From contig WLIV01000011.1 of the NCBI GenBank assembly GCA_009702045.1, positions 1 through 64,000 on the forward strand: a DNA stretch of 64,000 nt, written 5' to 3'. Under the pieces are notes generated by a model. It saw only the letters and a list, made by a program, of their open reading frames with translations. It ran no database searches and was not told where the DNA came from. The stretch is from Actinomycetota bacterium (GTDB taxonomy: Bacteria > Actinomycetota > Acidimicrobiia > Acidimicrobiales > Ilumatobacteraceae). The first letter of the stretch is position 1. Each line of letters starts with the position of its first letter. The position numbers and the translations under genes were made by a program. Below are positions 36,623-46,445 of this stretch, in pieces.

Positions 36623-37502
36623 GCCGATCGCGTATGGCGTGTCCGAGCCCGCCGGATGGTGGCATCACCGCGATGATCACCGCGGCACCCATGTCGTCGG
36701 CACGTCGCAGGTCGGCGTAGAGCGATCGGGCGTACTCCACGAGGTTGTCGGTGCGATCGATCACCACAGCGTCTGCGAGCTGGGCGGCACGACTGAGCGC
36801 AGCAGCCGAACTGTCCACCAACAGCACTCTGGCTGATGGCGCGTAGTGCGAGGCGAGCATGCCGGCGGCGCGGCTGGGCCCGCTGGGTGCAGCAATGCGA
36901 CCATCGAGCAGCGCAGCGACCTGCTCGGACGGGATGCCACCAGGACGCAGGATCTGTGGGGGATCCACCGTGCAGTCGACGATGGTGCTCTCGACGCCCA
37001 CTGGGCAGTGGCCGCCGTCCAGCACGTAGTCGACCAACGTGCCCAGATCCTGGTGCACATGCTCGGCGGTCGTGGGGCTGACCTTCCCGAACAGGTTCGC
37101 TGAGGGTGCCGCGAGGCCGCCCCCGAAACGGGTGAGCAGTTCGGTGGTGAGCGGGTGGGCGGGGACGCGCACGCCAACTGTCGGACGGCCGCCGGTGACC
37201 AGATCGAGCACATGTGCGGCCTTGGGCAGTAACAGTGTGAGCGGGCCGGGCCAGCACGTCTCGGCCAGCACCGCCGCCGCAGGAGGTACCTCGGTGGCCC
37301 ACTCAGTGAGTTGTTCCGCGTCGGCGATGTGCACGATCAGCGGGTGATCAGGCGGCCGACCCTTGGCCGCGAACACGCGGCGCACGGCGTCTGGGTTCGA
37401 TGCATCGGCAGCCAGGCCGTAGACCGTCTCGGTAGGTATGCCCACCAGGCCACCGGAGCGGAGGATCTCCAACGCCCGGTCGACGGACGTGCCGATGGTC
37501 AT
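36603..37502 (-). CDS. L-threonylcarbamoyladenylate synthase (Sua5/YrdC)
   Basis: Makes threonylcarbamoyl-AMP for the universal t6A37 tRNA modification. The N-terminal YrdC domain shows the ATP-binding block GGLVGIPTETVYGLAADA and KGRPPDHPLIVHI. The 299-residue length and the C-terminal segment (AAGMLASHYAPSARVLLVDS onward) mark the two-domain Sua5 form, rather than the short YrdC form. The C-terminal domain is thought to close over the active site. The start is ATG 37502. It is downstream of the alpha/beta hydrolase gene on the same strand. Confidence 0.93.
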   Translation of the reverse strand: MTIGTSVDRALEILRSGGLVGIPTETVYGLAADASNPDAVRRVFAAKGRPPDHPLIVHIADAEQLTEWATEVPPAAAVLAETCWPGPLTLLLPKAAHVLDLVTGGRPTVGVRVPAHPLTTELLTRFGGGLAAPSANLFGKVSPTTAEHVHQDLGTLVDYVLDGGHCPVGVESTIVDCTVDPPQILRPGGIPSEQVAALLDGRIAAPSGPSRAAGMLASHYAPSARVLLVDSSAAALSRAAQLADAVVIDRTDNLVEYARSLYADLRRADDMGAAVIIAVMPPSGGLGHAIRDRLTKAAH

Positions 37503-37514
37503 GAGCGGCCGATC

Positions 37515-37577
37515 TTCATGCAGGGCCGCACTTCATGCAGGGCCGGACTCATGCAGGGCCGGACTCATGCAGGGAGG
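37515..37577. repeat. Tandem 16-17 bp repeat spanning a gene end
   Basis: TTCATGCAGGGCCG-type units occur at 37515, 37532 and 37549, with a partial fourth at 37565. The fourth unit contains the stop codon and last codons (Leu-Pro-Ala-stop) of the hydrolase gene. The array seems to have grown from the gene end and now forms the leader of sua5. Confidence 0.85.
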
Positions 37578-38251
37578 GCGTCGAGGAACTCGAGTGCAGC
37601 GTCGATGAACCCGAAGGCCTCCGGTGTGGCGAAGTGGTCGACGTTGCGCAGCACCTTCAGCGTGGCCTGGGGGAGTGCGGCGACCAAAGGGTCGCCGGGG
37701 CCGGCGAAGTCCTTGTCGCCGATGACGACGAGTGTCGGGCAAGTGACGGTGCCGAGCATTGTCGGGGTGATCGGCTCGGTAGCAGTGCAGCGCAGCAGCG
37801 CGGCGAGTGCCTCGGGATCGTTGCCATCGGAGCGCGCGTAGTTTCCGAACACGTGAGCCATGGTGTCGTCTTCGGGAGCGGTGCCCTCGACTCCGGCGAT
37901 CATCCGCCGTGAGTTCTCCGCGTCACGTTCGAGCACGTTGCGGCCCACACCAGCCAGCACGATCTTGCGAAACCGATGCGGGTGCTGTGCGGCCAGACGC
38001 AGCAGCGTCATCGCCCCGAGCGAGAAGCCCACGGCATCAACCGGCTCGTCGGGCAAGGCCTCGAGCACTCGCGCACCCAGGTCGGCGTATGCCTCGGGCT
38101 CGTGTGGTTTCGGCGCAGCGCCGTGACCCAGCAGATCGATTCCGATGACCGAGCGCCCGGCGTCGCTGAGTAGTTCGGTGAACCCGCTGCGCTGCCATGT
38201 GGCCGCGAACGATCCACCCCATCCGTGTACGAGAACGACCGGTGTACCCAC
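37565..38251 (-). CDS. Alpha/beta hydrolase
   Basis: A 228-residue alpha/beta hydrolase. The oxyanion motif VLVHGWGGSF lies at the very N-terminus, the nucleophile elbow is GFSLGA near 94, and a catalytic Asp and His are suggested by VVIGDKDFAGP and RNVDHFATPE. The start is uncertain: GTG 38251 is taken because the frame further upstream overlaps guaB1 on the other strand; TTG 38260 is an alternative. The substrate is unknown. It is followed by sua5 after a 62-bp spacer made of tandem repeats. Confidence 0.82.
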   Translation of the reverse strand: MGTPVVLVHGWGGSFAATWQRSGFTELLSDAGRSVIGIDLLGHGAAPKPHEPEAYADLGARVLEALPDEPVDAVGFSLGAMTLLRLAAQHPHRFRKIVLAGVGRNVLERDAENSRRMIAGVEGTAPEDDTMAHVFGNYARSDGNDPEALAALLRCTATEPITPTMLGTVTCPTLVVIGDKDFAGPGDPLVAALPQATLKVLRNVDHFATPEAFGFIDAALEFLDALPA

Positions 38252-38279
38252 GTCCTTCAACCTAGCCGGGTGGCGGTAG

Positions 38280-39766
<1,487 letters not shown>

Positions 39767-39767
<1 letters not shown>

Positions 39768-40432
39768 TGCCCGGCTCTGTGAGCAACGTCGTCGCCATCG
39801 ACGGTCCCGCGGGGGCGGGCAAGAGCACGATCGGTAAGGCCTTGGCGGCCAAGCTGGGCCTTGAGTACCTCGACACTGGAGCGATGTATCGGGCCGTCAC
39901 CTTTTTGGCGATGCAACGCGGTCTCGACCTCGCCAACCTCGCGCTGATTGGTGAGCTGGCGCGTACGGTGACGCTCGAGGTCGGTACCCGCGGTGTGTTC
40001 GTGGACGGGCTCGACGCAACGTCCGCCATCCGCACCCCGGAAGTCACGGCTGCCGTCAGTCAGGTGGCGGCGAACAGCGAGGTTCGTGCCGAGATGCGTG
40101 CGCGCCAGCGGGCGTGGGCGGCCACGCGTGGCGGGGGAGTGATCGAGGGTCGCGACATTGGTTCGGTGGTGTTCCCGGATGCACAGCTGAAGCTGTATCT
40201 CACCGCTTCGCCACGCACTCGCGCTGAGCGTCGAGTGGCCGAGGCCGGTGGCGATGTCGACGAGATCGAGCGATCCATCGCCGCTCGCGATCACCACGAC
40301 AGCAGCCGCAGTGACAGTCCGCTCGTAATGCCCGACGGGTCGATCGTGGTAGACACAACAGGTATGGGCGTCGAGGCGGTGCTCGCATACATCGAGGGAC
40401 TGATGACCAGCGAGAAAGCGGAGCAGCGATGA
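39767..40432 (+). CDS. cmk: Cytidylate kinase
   Basis: Phosphorylates CMP and dCMP. The 221-residue protein has P-loop DGPAGAGKST at 12-21, the CMP-binding segment LEYLDTGAMYRAVTF, GRDIGSVVFPDAQLKLYLTA and the lid RRVAEAGGD. ATG 39767 overlaps the guaB1 stop (TAATG); a longer frame to 39656 would overlap guaB1 and is rejected. Its stop overlaps the next gene by 4 bp. Confidence 0.96.
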
Positions 40433-41112
40433 CGAGGGTCTCCACCAAGCTGGCCGGCACCAGCTTCCCCGACAAGGTGGCGTACCACACCGTCCGCGGG
40501 ATCGTCACCGTGTTCTGCCGGCTGTGGTGCCGCATGCAGATCGAGGGTCGCGAGCACTTCCCCAAGGAAGGCCCGTTTATCCTCGCCCCGACGCACCGCA
40601 GCATCATCGACACGCCGGTGTCATCTGGTGTGTACACCAAGCGCATGCGGTTCATGGGCGCCGACAAGTGGTGGAGCAACAAGTACTTCGGCAAGCTGCT
40701 CACTGCGCTCGGTGGGTTCCCGGTCAGCCGGGGCAGCGCCGACCGCGAGGCGCTGAAGCGCTGTCTCGCGGTGATCGAGGGCGGCGAGCCACTGGTGATG
40801 TTCCCTGAGGGCGAACGCAAGAGCGGCACGGTCGTGCAACCACTGTTCGAGGGCGCTGCGTACATCTCAATGAAGACCGGTGCACCGATCATCCCGGTGG
40901 GTATCGGCGGCAGCGAACGGGTGATGCCCAAGGGTGCCAAGTTCATCTTCCCGCGCAAGATGTACGTCATGGTCGGTAAGCCGATGTCGGTGCCCGTGGT
41001 CGAGGGGCAGAGCGCCAAGGAACAGCGTGAGGCCTCGCGCCAGCTCACCGCCGACCTGCACGCCGAACTCCAGCGCCTGTTCGACGTCGCCCAGTCCCGC
41101 GCCGGCTACTGA
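40429..41112 (+). CDS. plsC: 1-acyl-sn-glycerol-3-phosphate acyltransferase
   Basis: A 227-residue PlsC-type acyltransferase making phosphatidate from lysophosphatidate. The catalytic block is THRSIIDTP (Hx4D) near 50, followed by GGFPVSRGSADREAL, FPEGERKSGTV (FPEGxR) and GAPIIPVGIGG. There is no long membrane span; an N-terminal amphipathic region is likely. The cmk-plsC arrangement is common in actinobacteria. The gene symbol is by family only. The 4-bp ATGA overlap implies coupling to cmk. Confidence 0.9.
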   Translation: MTRVSTKLAGTSFPDKVAYHTVRGIVTVFCRLWCRMQIEGREHFPKEGPFILAPTHRSIIDTPVSSGVYTKRMRFMGADKWWSNKYFGKLLTALGGFPVSRGSADREALKRCLAVIEGGEPLVMFPEGERKSGTVVQPLFEGAAYISMKTGAPIIPVGIGGSERVMPKGAKFIFPRKMYVMVGKPMSVPVVEGQSAKEQREASRQLTADLHAELQRLFDVAQSRAGY

Positions 41113-41131
41113 CGGTCTGCGCATCGGTTTC

Positions 41132-41201
41132 TGGGAAGGAATCTTCCCAAACGGGTTTCTGGGCAGGTCTGGTCCCGGAAACCGGAACCAGGACTTCCCA
41201 G
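41132..41201. terminator. Cluster of inverted repeats after plsC
   Basis: TGGGAAG/CTTCCCA (41132-41138 with 41143-41149, loop GAAT) is followed by a second hairpin at 41169-41191 (CTGGT and CCGG arms, one mismatch, loop AAA). A further CTTCCCAG at 41194-41201 can compete for pairing. They probably end the guaB1-cmk-plsC transcript. No U-tract is seen. Confidence 0.5.
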
Positions 41202-41253
41202 AGCGGGCCGGCGGAGCTTGCGGACCGGCCGCGGCGGGCGCATGATGCGCACC

Positions 41254-41445
41254 ATGACGGAGTGCAGGATCTGCGGGATCGAGGTGCGCGAGGGCGACGA
41301 CGCCATCGAGGCGGACGGCCATGTCTTGCACGCGGGGTGCGCGGATGCGCACGTCGACTCACCGCGTCGTCACATCGGCTCGTGGGCCCAGATGGGTGCA
41401 CGCGGCCAGATGTCGATGGGTGCCGTCCAGCGCGGCGAACTCTGA
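41254..41445 (+). CDS. Small putative zinc-binding protein
   Basis: A 63-residue protein from ATG 41254 (41242 and 41245 are in-frame alternatives). CRIC, then HVLHAGC, forms a CxxC...HxxC pattern like a treble-clef zinc ribbon. The tail is Gly/Met-rich (SWAQMGARGQMSMGAVQRG). No clear ribosome site was found. The rest of the 435-bp interval 41113-41547 holds only inverted and direct repeats. The function is unknown; the coding call rests on the metal-ligand pattern. Confidence 0.5.
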   Translation: MTECRICGIEVREGDDAIEADGHVLHAGCADAHVDSPRRHIGSWAQMGARGQMSMGAVQRGEL

Positions 41446-41549
41446 ACTCGGCACTGCTGCGTCGTCGTCGGAAGCTGAGCCAATGTTGGCGGTTAGACGG
41501 GGCAGGGCCACGTGTGAACGCCGAAGCTGCGCGCGGCGAACTCTGAACT
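41431..41549. repeat. 18-bp direct repeat flanking an intergenic gap
   Basis: CGCGGCGAACTCTGAACT occurs at 41431-41448 and again at 41532-41549. The first copy contains the stop of the small zinc protein gene, and the second overlaps the last base of the stop of the convergent aminopeptidase gene. This could be the footprint of a small duplication or insertion. Confidence 0.8.
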
Positions 41550-42816
41550 AGGCGCCGGCGAACCAACTGGCAAGGCCATCGGCCAGCCACACCGGGTCGT
41601 GCGTGCCGCACAGCTCGCGAGCGCTGTGCATGCTCAACTGCGGTACGCCGACATCGACGGTGGCGATGCCAAGGCGGGTAGCGGTGATCGGGCCGATGGT
41701 GCTGCCGCAGGGCATGTTGTTGCGGCTGACGAACACCTGCCACGGCACACCGGCCGCAGCGAAGACCCGCTGCGCGAGCGCCGCGGTGACTGCCGAGGTG
41801 GCGTAACGCTGGTTGTGGTTCAGCTTGATCGCCGGGCCCTGGTTCACCATCGGACGGTGGCCAGGGTCGTGGCGTTCGGGGTAGTTCGGGTGCACGCTGT
41901 GCGCGTTGTCGCACGAGAAGCAAGTGCTCGACGCGAGCTGCGCCAGGTACTGCCCACGGTCGGCGCCGAACGCCAGCGCTAGCCGTTCCAGCGTGTTTTC
42001 TAGGAGCGGCCCGGCAGCGCCAGTGGTGCTCTCGGAACCGACCTCCTCGTGGTCGAACAAGGCGATGACCGCGGTGGCGTCGTCGGTGGGGGAAGCGGTG
42101 CAGATGGCCGCAGTGGCCGCCCAGCACGACACCTGGTTGTCCAGCCGACCCGAGGCCAGCAGATCGCCGGTGGGGCCAAGCACCGCCGCCGTCGTGAGGT
42201 CGTACAGACAAAGGTCCCAAGCGGCGACGTCTGCCGCACCAACGCCCGCCCGTTCCGCGAGCCATTCGCGGAACTCGCCGTCGCGTGACGTGCCGACACC
42301 CCACACCGGGGTGAGGTGCTGCTGCTTGTCGAGGACCACGCCCTTCTCGTTGACGTCGCGGTCGAGGTGGATCGCCAACTGCGGCACACGTGCAATGGGC
42401 GTATCGACCCGTACGAGCGAGGTGGAGCCATCGGCCAGTACGACGTGACCGGCGATGCCGAGGTCGCGGTCGAGCCACGAGTTCAACAACGCGCCGCCGT
42501 ACACCTCCACAGCGAGTTGCTTCCAGCCGGCAACGCCGAGGTCGGGTCGCGGCTTGACGTGCAGTCCCGGCGAGTCGGTGTGTGCGCCGACGATGCGCAA
42601 TGGCGAGGCGGGCCGAGCGTTCGCGCCGCGGCTCCAGGCAACCAGCGCCCCGCCGCGCACGACGTACCCGCGTGCGGGAAGGTCGATCCATGCAGCGGTC
42701 TCGTCGACGGCGGCAAACCCTGCGGACTGCAATCTGGCGACTGTGGCTGCGACCGCATGCCACGGCGACGGCGAGCCATCGAGATAGTCGATGAGGTCGT
42801 GTAGCTGCGCGTTCAT
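41548..42816 (-). CDS. apeB: M18 family aminopeptidase
   Basis: A dinuclear-zinc aminopeptidase of 422 residues, expected to remove N-terminal acidic or neutral residues. Metal ligands are visible: IVGAHTDSPGL (His-Asp), FDHEEVGSES (Glu-Glu) and SCDNAHSVHPNYPERHD. GPAIKLNHNQRYAT is a further M18 signature. It forms large cytosolic oligomers in known members. The ATG overlaps the stop of the upstream phosphatase gene by 4 bp, so both are cotranscribed. Confidence 0.93.
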   Translation of the reverse strand: MNAQLHDLIDYLDGSPSPWHAVAATVARLQSAGFAAVDETAAWIDLPARGYVVRGGALVAWSRGANARPASPLRIVGAHTDSPGLHVKPRPDLGVAGWKQLAVEVYGGALLNSWLDRDLGIAGHVVLADGSTSLVRVDTPIARVPQLAIHLDRDVNEKGVVLDKQQHLTPVWGVGTSRDGEFREWLAERAGVGAADVAAWDLCLYDLTTAAVLGPTGDLLASGRLDNQVSCWAATAAICTASPTDDATAVIALFDHEEVGSESTTGAAGPLLENTLERLALAFGADRGQYLAQLASSTCFSCDNAHSVHPNYPERHDPGHRPMVNQGPAIKLNHNQRYATSAVTAALAQRVFAAAGVPWQVFVSRNNMPCGSTIGPITATRLGIATVDVGVPQLSMHSARELCGTHDPVWLADGLASWFAGA

Positions 42817-43436
42817 CCCTGCTGCACCAGACCCATCGGCAGACCCGTCCCACGCAGGTGCGATGTCTCGTTCATGGTGACGACGTTACGGTGCCCGCGG
42901 CGTGAGGCGGCGACGCGGTTGATGCTGGTGTAGTTGGGATAGAAGAGCGATTGTTTCAGTCCCAGCCCGAGAATGTGGGCGAGGTACATGTTGATCACGC
43001 CGCCGTGACACGTCACGGCGATGCGCTGACCCGGGTGCACGTCGATCAACCCCTCGACAGCAGTGACGACGCGGCGTTGGAACTGCTCGAGCGACTCTTC
43101 GCCGAAGGAGTACTCACCGCTGAGCATTGCTCTCCAGCGCGGATCGTTGGTTGCCTTCAGTTCTTCGATGGGCACGTACTCACTGGAGTTGCGATCGGAC
43201 TCGGCGACGTCGTCGACCACCGTGATCGGCAGTCCCTTGGCCTCGGCGAGCGGCACAGCCGTCTGGTGCGCCCGTCGCAACGGGCTGCTGTAGATCGCAT
43301 CGATCGGTTCGGAGTCCAGATATCGGGCCAGGTGGCGTGCCTGTTCGAGACCGGCAGGTGCGAGCTCGGGGTCGGCGATTCCCTCGCTCAACTCCCGTCG
43401 TACTGGTAGACCATGACGTATCAACATCAACTCCAT
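42813..43436 (-). CDS. Histidine phosphatase family protein
   Basis: A 207-residue phosphoglycerate-mutase-like phosphatase from ATG 43436 (MELMLIRHGLPV). Catalytic RHG near 7-9, YSSPLRRAHQTAVPLA, the acid-donor region ESDRNSSEYVP and second His in VTCHGGVINMYLAHILGLG are intact. It is related to the protein at 27872-28564. It is divergent from pyk with only 19 bp between start codons. The substrate is unknown. Confidence 0.9.
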   Translation of the reverse strand: MELMLIRHGLPVRRELSEGIADPELAPAGLEQARHLARYLDSEPIDAIYSSPLRRAHQTAVPLAEAKGLPITVVDDVAESDRNSSEYVPIEELKATNDPRWRAMLSGEYSFGEESLEQFQRRVVTAVEGLIDVHPGQRIAVTCHGGVINMYLAHILGLGLKQSLFYPNYTSINRVAASRRGHRNVVTMNETSHLRGTGLPMGLVQQG

Positions 43437-43455
43437 GCCGACTAGATAAGCAGCT

Positions 43456-44904
43456 ATGACCGCGTATACCGAGACCCGCACGAAGATTGTCGCCACTCTG
43501 GGACCGGCCAGCCAGTCACCCGAGGTGCTCGACGAGTTGCTGCTCGCCGGAACCGACGTGGTGCGCTTGAACCTCAGCCACGGGTCGCTGGACGAACACC
43601 TCGGTCACTTGCGCGATGTGCGTGCCTCGGCGGAACGCACCGGCAGGGTGTGTGCGGTCTTGGCAGATCTGCCCGGCCCGAAGGTGCGCTCCGGTGCATT
43701 CCCGCACGGTGGTTGCGAGCTGGTCGGTGGCGCCATCGTTCAGCTCACCCCGGCCGAGGGGGCATCGACGGGTGAGTTGATCACGGTCGATTACCCGACG
43801 TTGCTCGACGATCTACAACCGGGCGATCGAGTGGTGCTCGGCGACGGTGCGATCAGCCTGCGGGTGGATGCCGTCGACGCCGAACGGGCGACCTGCCAAG
43901 TGCTCACCGGCGGCTTCGTGCAGGGTCGCCCCGGCGTGCATCTGCCATCCGAGCGGCTGCGTCTCACGACACCCACCGAGGAAGACCTGCGCCTTGGCGC
44001 CGCAATGGCCGAGGCTGGCGTCGACTTCCTCGCGGTGTCGTTCGTGCGTGCGGCGCACGATCTGCGCGTCGTGCGCGAAGCGATCCTGCCGCACACCACA
44101 CGACTGGTGGCCAAGATCGAGACGATGCCCGCGGTGCAGGCGCTGGAGGAGATCACCGCCGAGGCCGACGCCGTGATGGTGGCCCGCGGCGACCTCGGAA
44201 TCGAATGTCCGCTCGAGGATGTGCCGCACCTGCAGAAACGGATCATCCGACACTGTGTGGAGGTCGGGGTTCCCGTCATCACCGCCACCCAGATGATGGA
44301 GAGCATGATCACCTCGCCGTCGCCGACACGTGCCGAGGTCAGCGACATCGCCAACGCGGTCTTCGACGGAACGGACGCGCTGATGCTGTCGGCCGAGACT
44401 GCTGTCGGTCTCGACCCTCCGGCCGTGGTGCGCACGATGAACCGCATTGCCGCTCGTGCCGAGCGAGAGGCGAGCTATGCCCAATGGGCATCACGTCTGG
44501 GCCGCATTCAACGCGATCAATGGCCAGACGGGCCCGACCGCATCACGATGGCCATCACGCATGCGGCCGGAATGGCAGCAGTCGATGCTGGGGCCACTGC
44601 GATCCTGTGCTGCACGCGTACGGGCCGCACCGCTCGCGCGATGGCCAGGTTTCGCCCGGTGCCGCTTTTGATCGGCCTGTCGCCGGATCCTGTCACCGTG
44701 CGCACGATGGCCCTGAGTTGGGGTGTGCGGTCGTTGGAGGTGGGCACCTACCACTCCACCGATGAATTGGTGTGGTACGCCGTGGAACGGGCCGTACAGG
44801 CAGGTCTGATCGGATCGGGCGACACAGTGTTGGTACTGGCCGGCGCCCCCGATCGGCCCAGTGGCGCCAGCACCGATGTGCTGCGTATCGTGCGCGTCGC
44901 ATGA
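43456..44904 (+). CDS. pyk: Pyruvate kinase
   Basis: Converts phosphoenolpyruvate and ADP to pyruvate and ATP, the last glycolytic step. The 482-residue protein shows KIVATLGPAS, RLNLSHG, the B domain, MVARGDLGIE, and the ITATQMMESMITSPSPTRAE block with downstream NAVFDGTDALMLSAETAVG. The C-terminal effector domain (about 355-480) is present. The start ATG is only 8 nt downstream of an AT-rich box (TAGATA, 43443-43448), so the mRNA may be leaderless. Its stop overlaps the next gene by 4 bp. Confidence 0.97.
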   Translation: MTAYTETRTKIVATLGPASQSPEVLDELLLAGTDVVRLNLSHGSLDEHLGHLRDVRASAERTGRVCAVLADLPGPKVRSGAFPHGGCELVGGAIVQLTPAEGASTGELITVDYPTLLDDLQPGDRVVLGDGAISLRVDAVDAERATCQVLTGGFVQGRPGVHLPSERLRLTTPTEEDLRLGAAMAEAGVDFLAVSFVRAAHDLRVVREAILPHTTRLVAKIETMPAVQALEEITAEADAVMVARGDLGIECPLEDVPHLQKRIIRHCVEVGVPVITATQMMESMITSPSPTRAEVSDIANAVFDGTDALMLSAETAVGLDPPAVVRTMNRIAARAEREASYAQWASRLGRIQRDQWPDGPDRITMAITHAAGMAAVDAGATAILCCTRTGRTARAMARFRPVPLLIGLSPDPVTVRTMALSWGVRSLEVGTYHSTDELVWYAVERAVQAGLIGSGDTVLVLAGAPDRPSGASTDVLRIVRVA

Positions 44905-45692
44905 CGCGCCACCCGCAGGGCTACGCCGCACCGATCCACGCCGAAGAAGCAGGAGATCCGCAACACCCACTGATCGCGCTCGTCCATGGGGCGATGGATC
45001 GCTCGGCCGGCATGTTGCGGCTGAGCCGCCGCCTCGACCACGACCTGCGCGTGTTGCGGTACGACCGCCGCGGCTACGGACGGTCGGTGCCGCACCCCGG
45101 CCCGTTCGATATGGCTGCGCAGGTGGGCGATCTGGTGGCGCTCCTGGCCGGTCGACCAGCTGTGGTCATCGGCCATTCCTACGGTGGGAACGTGGCGCTC
45201 GCGGCAGCGGCACGGCACCCCGAGTTGGTGCGCGGTGTCGCGATCTACGAGACCCCATTGTCGTGGGAGCCGTGGTGGTCGGGAGCCAGCACCGGTGCTC
45301 TGGCCGTTGAACGCGCCACGGACCCGGCGGAGGCCGCCGAAGATTTCATGCGACGGGTCATCGGTGACGAACGCTGGGAAGGGCTGCCCGAGCGAACTCG
45401 AGCGATTCGGCGTACCGAAGGACTCGCAATGGTGTCGGAACTCGCCGACCTGCGTTCGCAACGACCGTGGGACCCTGGCGAGATCAACGTGCCGGTCTGG
45501 CTGGGGTACGGCTCGGATGCACTACCGCAGCATCGCAGGGGGATGCCGTACGCCGCATCGCTGATCGCCGGTGCTCACCTCGTGGAACTGGAGGGGTGTG
45601 GCCACATGGCGCCGAACACTCATCCGGAGATGTTCCGCCACCTATTGGTCGATCCCCTCCTTGATGAGCTGGGGCTACTGAGGGTTGGTTGA
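44901..45692 (+). CDS. Alpha/beta hydrolase
   Basis: A 263-residue alpha/beta hydrolase. Motifs: ALVHGAMDRSAGM (oxyanion), YDRRGYGRS, nucleophile elbow GHSYGGNVALAA and a C-terminal GCGHMAPNTHPE with the catalytic His. The order and spacing match esterase/lipase or epoxide-hydrolase-like enzymes. ATG 44901 overlaps the pyk stop (ATGA), so it is translated with pyruvate kinase. The substrate is unknown. Confidence 0.87.
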   Translation: MTRHPQGYAAPIHAEEAGDPQHPLIALVHGAMDRSAGMLRLSRRLDHDLRVLRYDRRGYGRSVPHPGPFDMAAQVGDLVALLAGRPAVVIGHSYGGNVALAAAARHPELVRGVAIYETPLSWEPWWSGASTGALAVERATDPAEAAEDFMRRVIGDERWEGLPERTRAIRRTEGLAMVSELADLRSQRPWDPGEINVPVWLGYGSDALPQHRRGMPYAASLIAGAHLVELEGCGHMAPNTHPEMFRHLLVDPLLDELGLLRVG

Positions 45693-45696
45693 CCGA

Positions 45697-45978
45697 TCAG
45701 CCGTCGAGACCGGGCACTTGAATGGTCTTACCGAAGAAGGTGCAGGAAACGCCGCTCTTGTCGCCAGCCTCGATCTTGGCCTTCTCGCGGTCGGCACAGT
45801 CCTGCAGGCTGGCGCGCTGGCTGTAGACGGCCGCCGCCAAGCCGAGCATCACCACGATCACGATGACCTTGGTGACCACGGTCTTGATCAGCCACGCCGA
45901 CAGGATGCTGATCAGGACGAAACCACCAGCAATGGCGATGGCGGCAGTCTTCGCGGTTTCCAGGCTGAGTCCGAACAT
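45697..45978 (-). CDS. Small membrane protein
   Basis: I do not recognise a family. The 93-residue product has two hydrophobic segments (about 10-30 and 33-50) followed by a polar tail with two cysteines (DCADREKAKIEAGDKSGVSC). The tail should be on one side of the membrane, perhaps disulphide-bonded if outside. ATG 45978 is 30 bp from the divergent DUF3151 gene. The stop is 4 bp after the convergent hydrolase stop. Confidence 0.65.
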   Translation of the reverse strand: MFGLSLETAKTAAIAIAGGFVLISILSAWLIKTVVTKVIVIVVMLGLAAAVYSQRASLQDCADREKAKIEAGDKSGVSCTFFGKTIQVPGLDG

Positions 45979-46008
45979 GATGGGAACCCTAGGTCGTAGG
46001 GTGGCACT

Positions 46009-46443
46009 GTGAGTGACCACCCCGTTCCCTTTTCGCCGCAAGGCCCGCCGCGCACGGTCTTGCCGGAGGAGTCCGCCGAGGTGCGCCACGCCTTGGCCCA
46101 GCTTCGCGACCTGACCGAACTTGAGAGCAAGCGCGCTGCTGCGGCAGTCGTGGCTGCGAATCCTCGCTCGCTGCTGGCCTGGTGTGCGCTCGGCGACCAC
46201 GCCACCGACACGGTCGAGCGCTACGCGGCGTACCGCGTTGGCTACCACCGCGGTCTCGATACGTTGCGCGCCAGCGGGTGGCGCGGGTCGGGCTATGTGC
46301 GTTGGGCCGATGAGCCCAACCGCGGCTTCCTCGGGTGTCTGCGCGGACTGAAGGCGATGGCCGAGGTGATCGGCGAGACCGACGAGGTCGAGCGCATCGG
46401 GGTGTTCCTCTTCCAACTCGATCCCACTGGTAGCGCCGCCTGA
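46009..46443 (+). CDS. DUF3151 domain protein
   Basis: A 144-residue actinobacterial protein of unknown function from GTG 46009. The family core is visible: LPEESAEVRHALAQL, PRSLLAWCALGDHA, YAAYRVGYHRGLDTLRASGW and PNRGFLGCLRGLKAMAEVIG. It is helical and cytosolic, reminiscent of a tetratricopeptide-like fold. It is followed 2 bp later by mobA, suggesting cotranscription. Confidence 0.88.
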   Translation: MSDHPVPFSPQGPPRTVLPEESAEVRHALAQLRDLTELESKRAAAAVVAANPRSLLAWCALGDHATDTVERYAAYRVGYHRGLDTLRASGWRGSGYVRWADEPNRGFLGCLRGLKAMAEVIGETDEVERIGVFLFQLDPTGSAA

Positions 46444-46445
46444 AC

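Noticed and set aside
41045-42853. A 602-codon Arg-rich minus-strand frame over the aminopeptidase gene
   Set aside because: It is an alternative frame of apeB and its flanks with extreme arginine content and no motifs.
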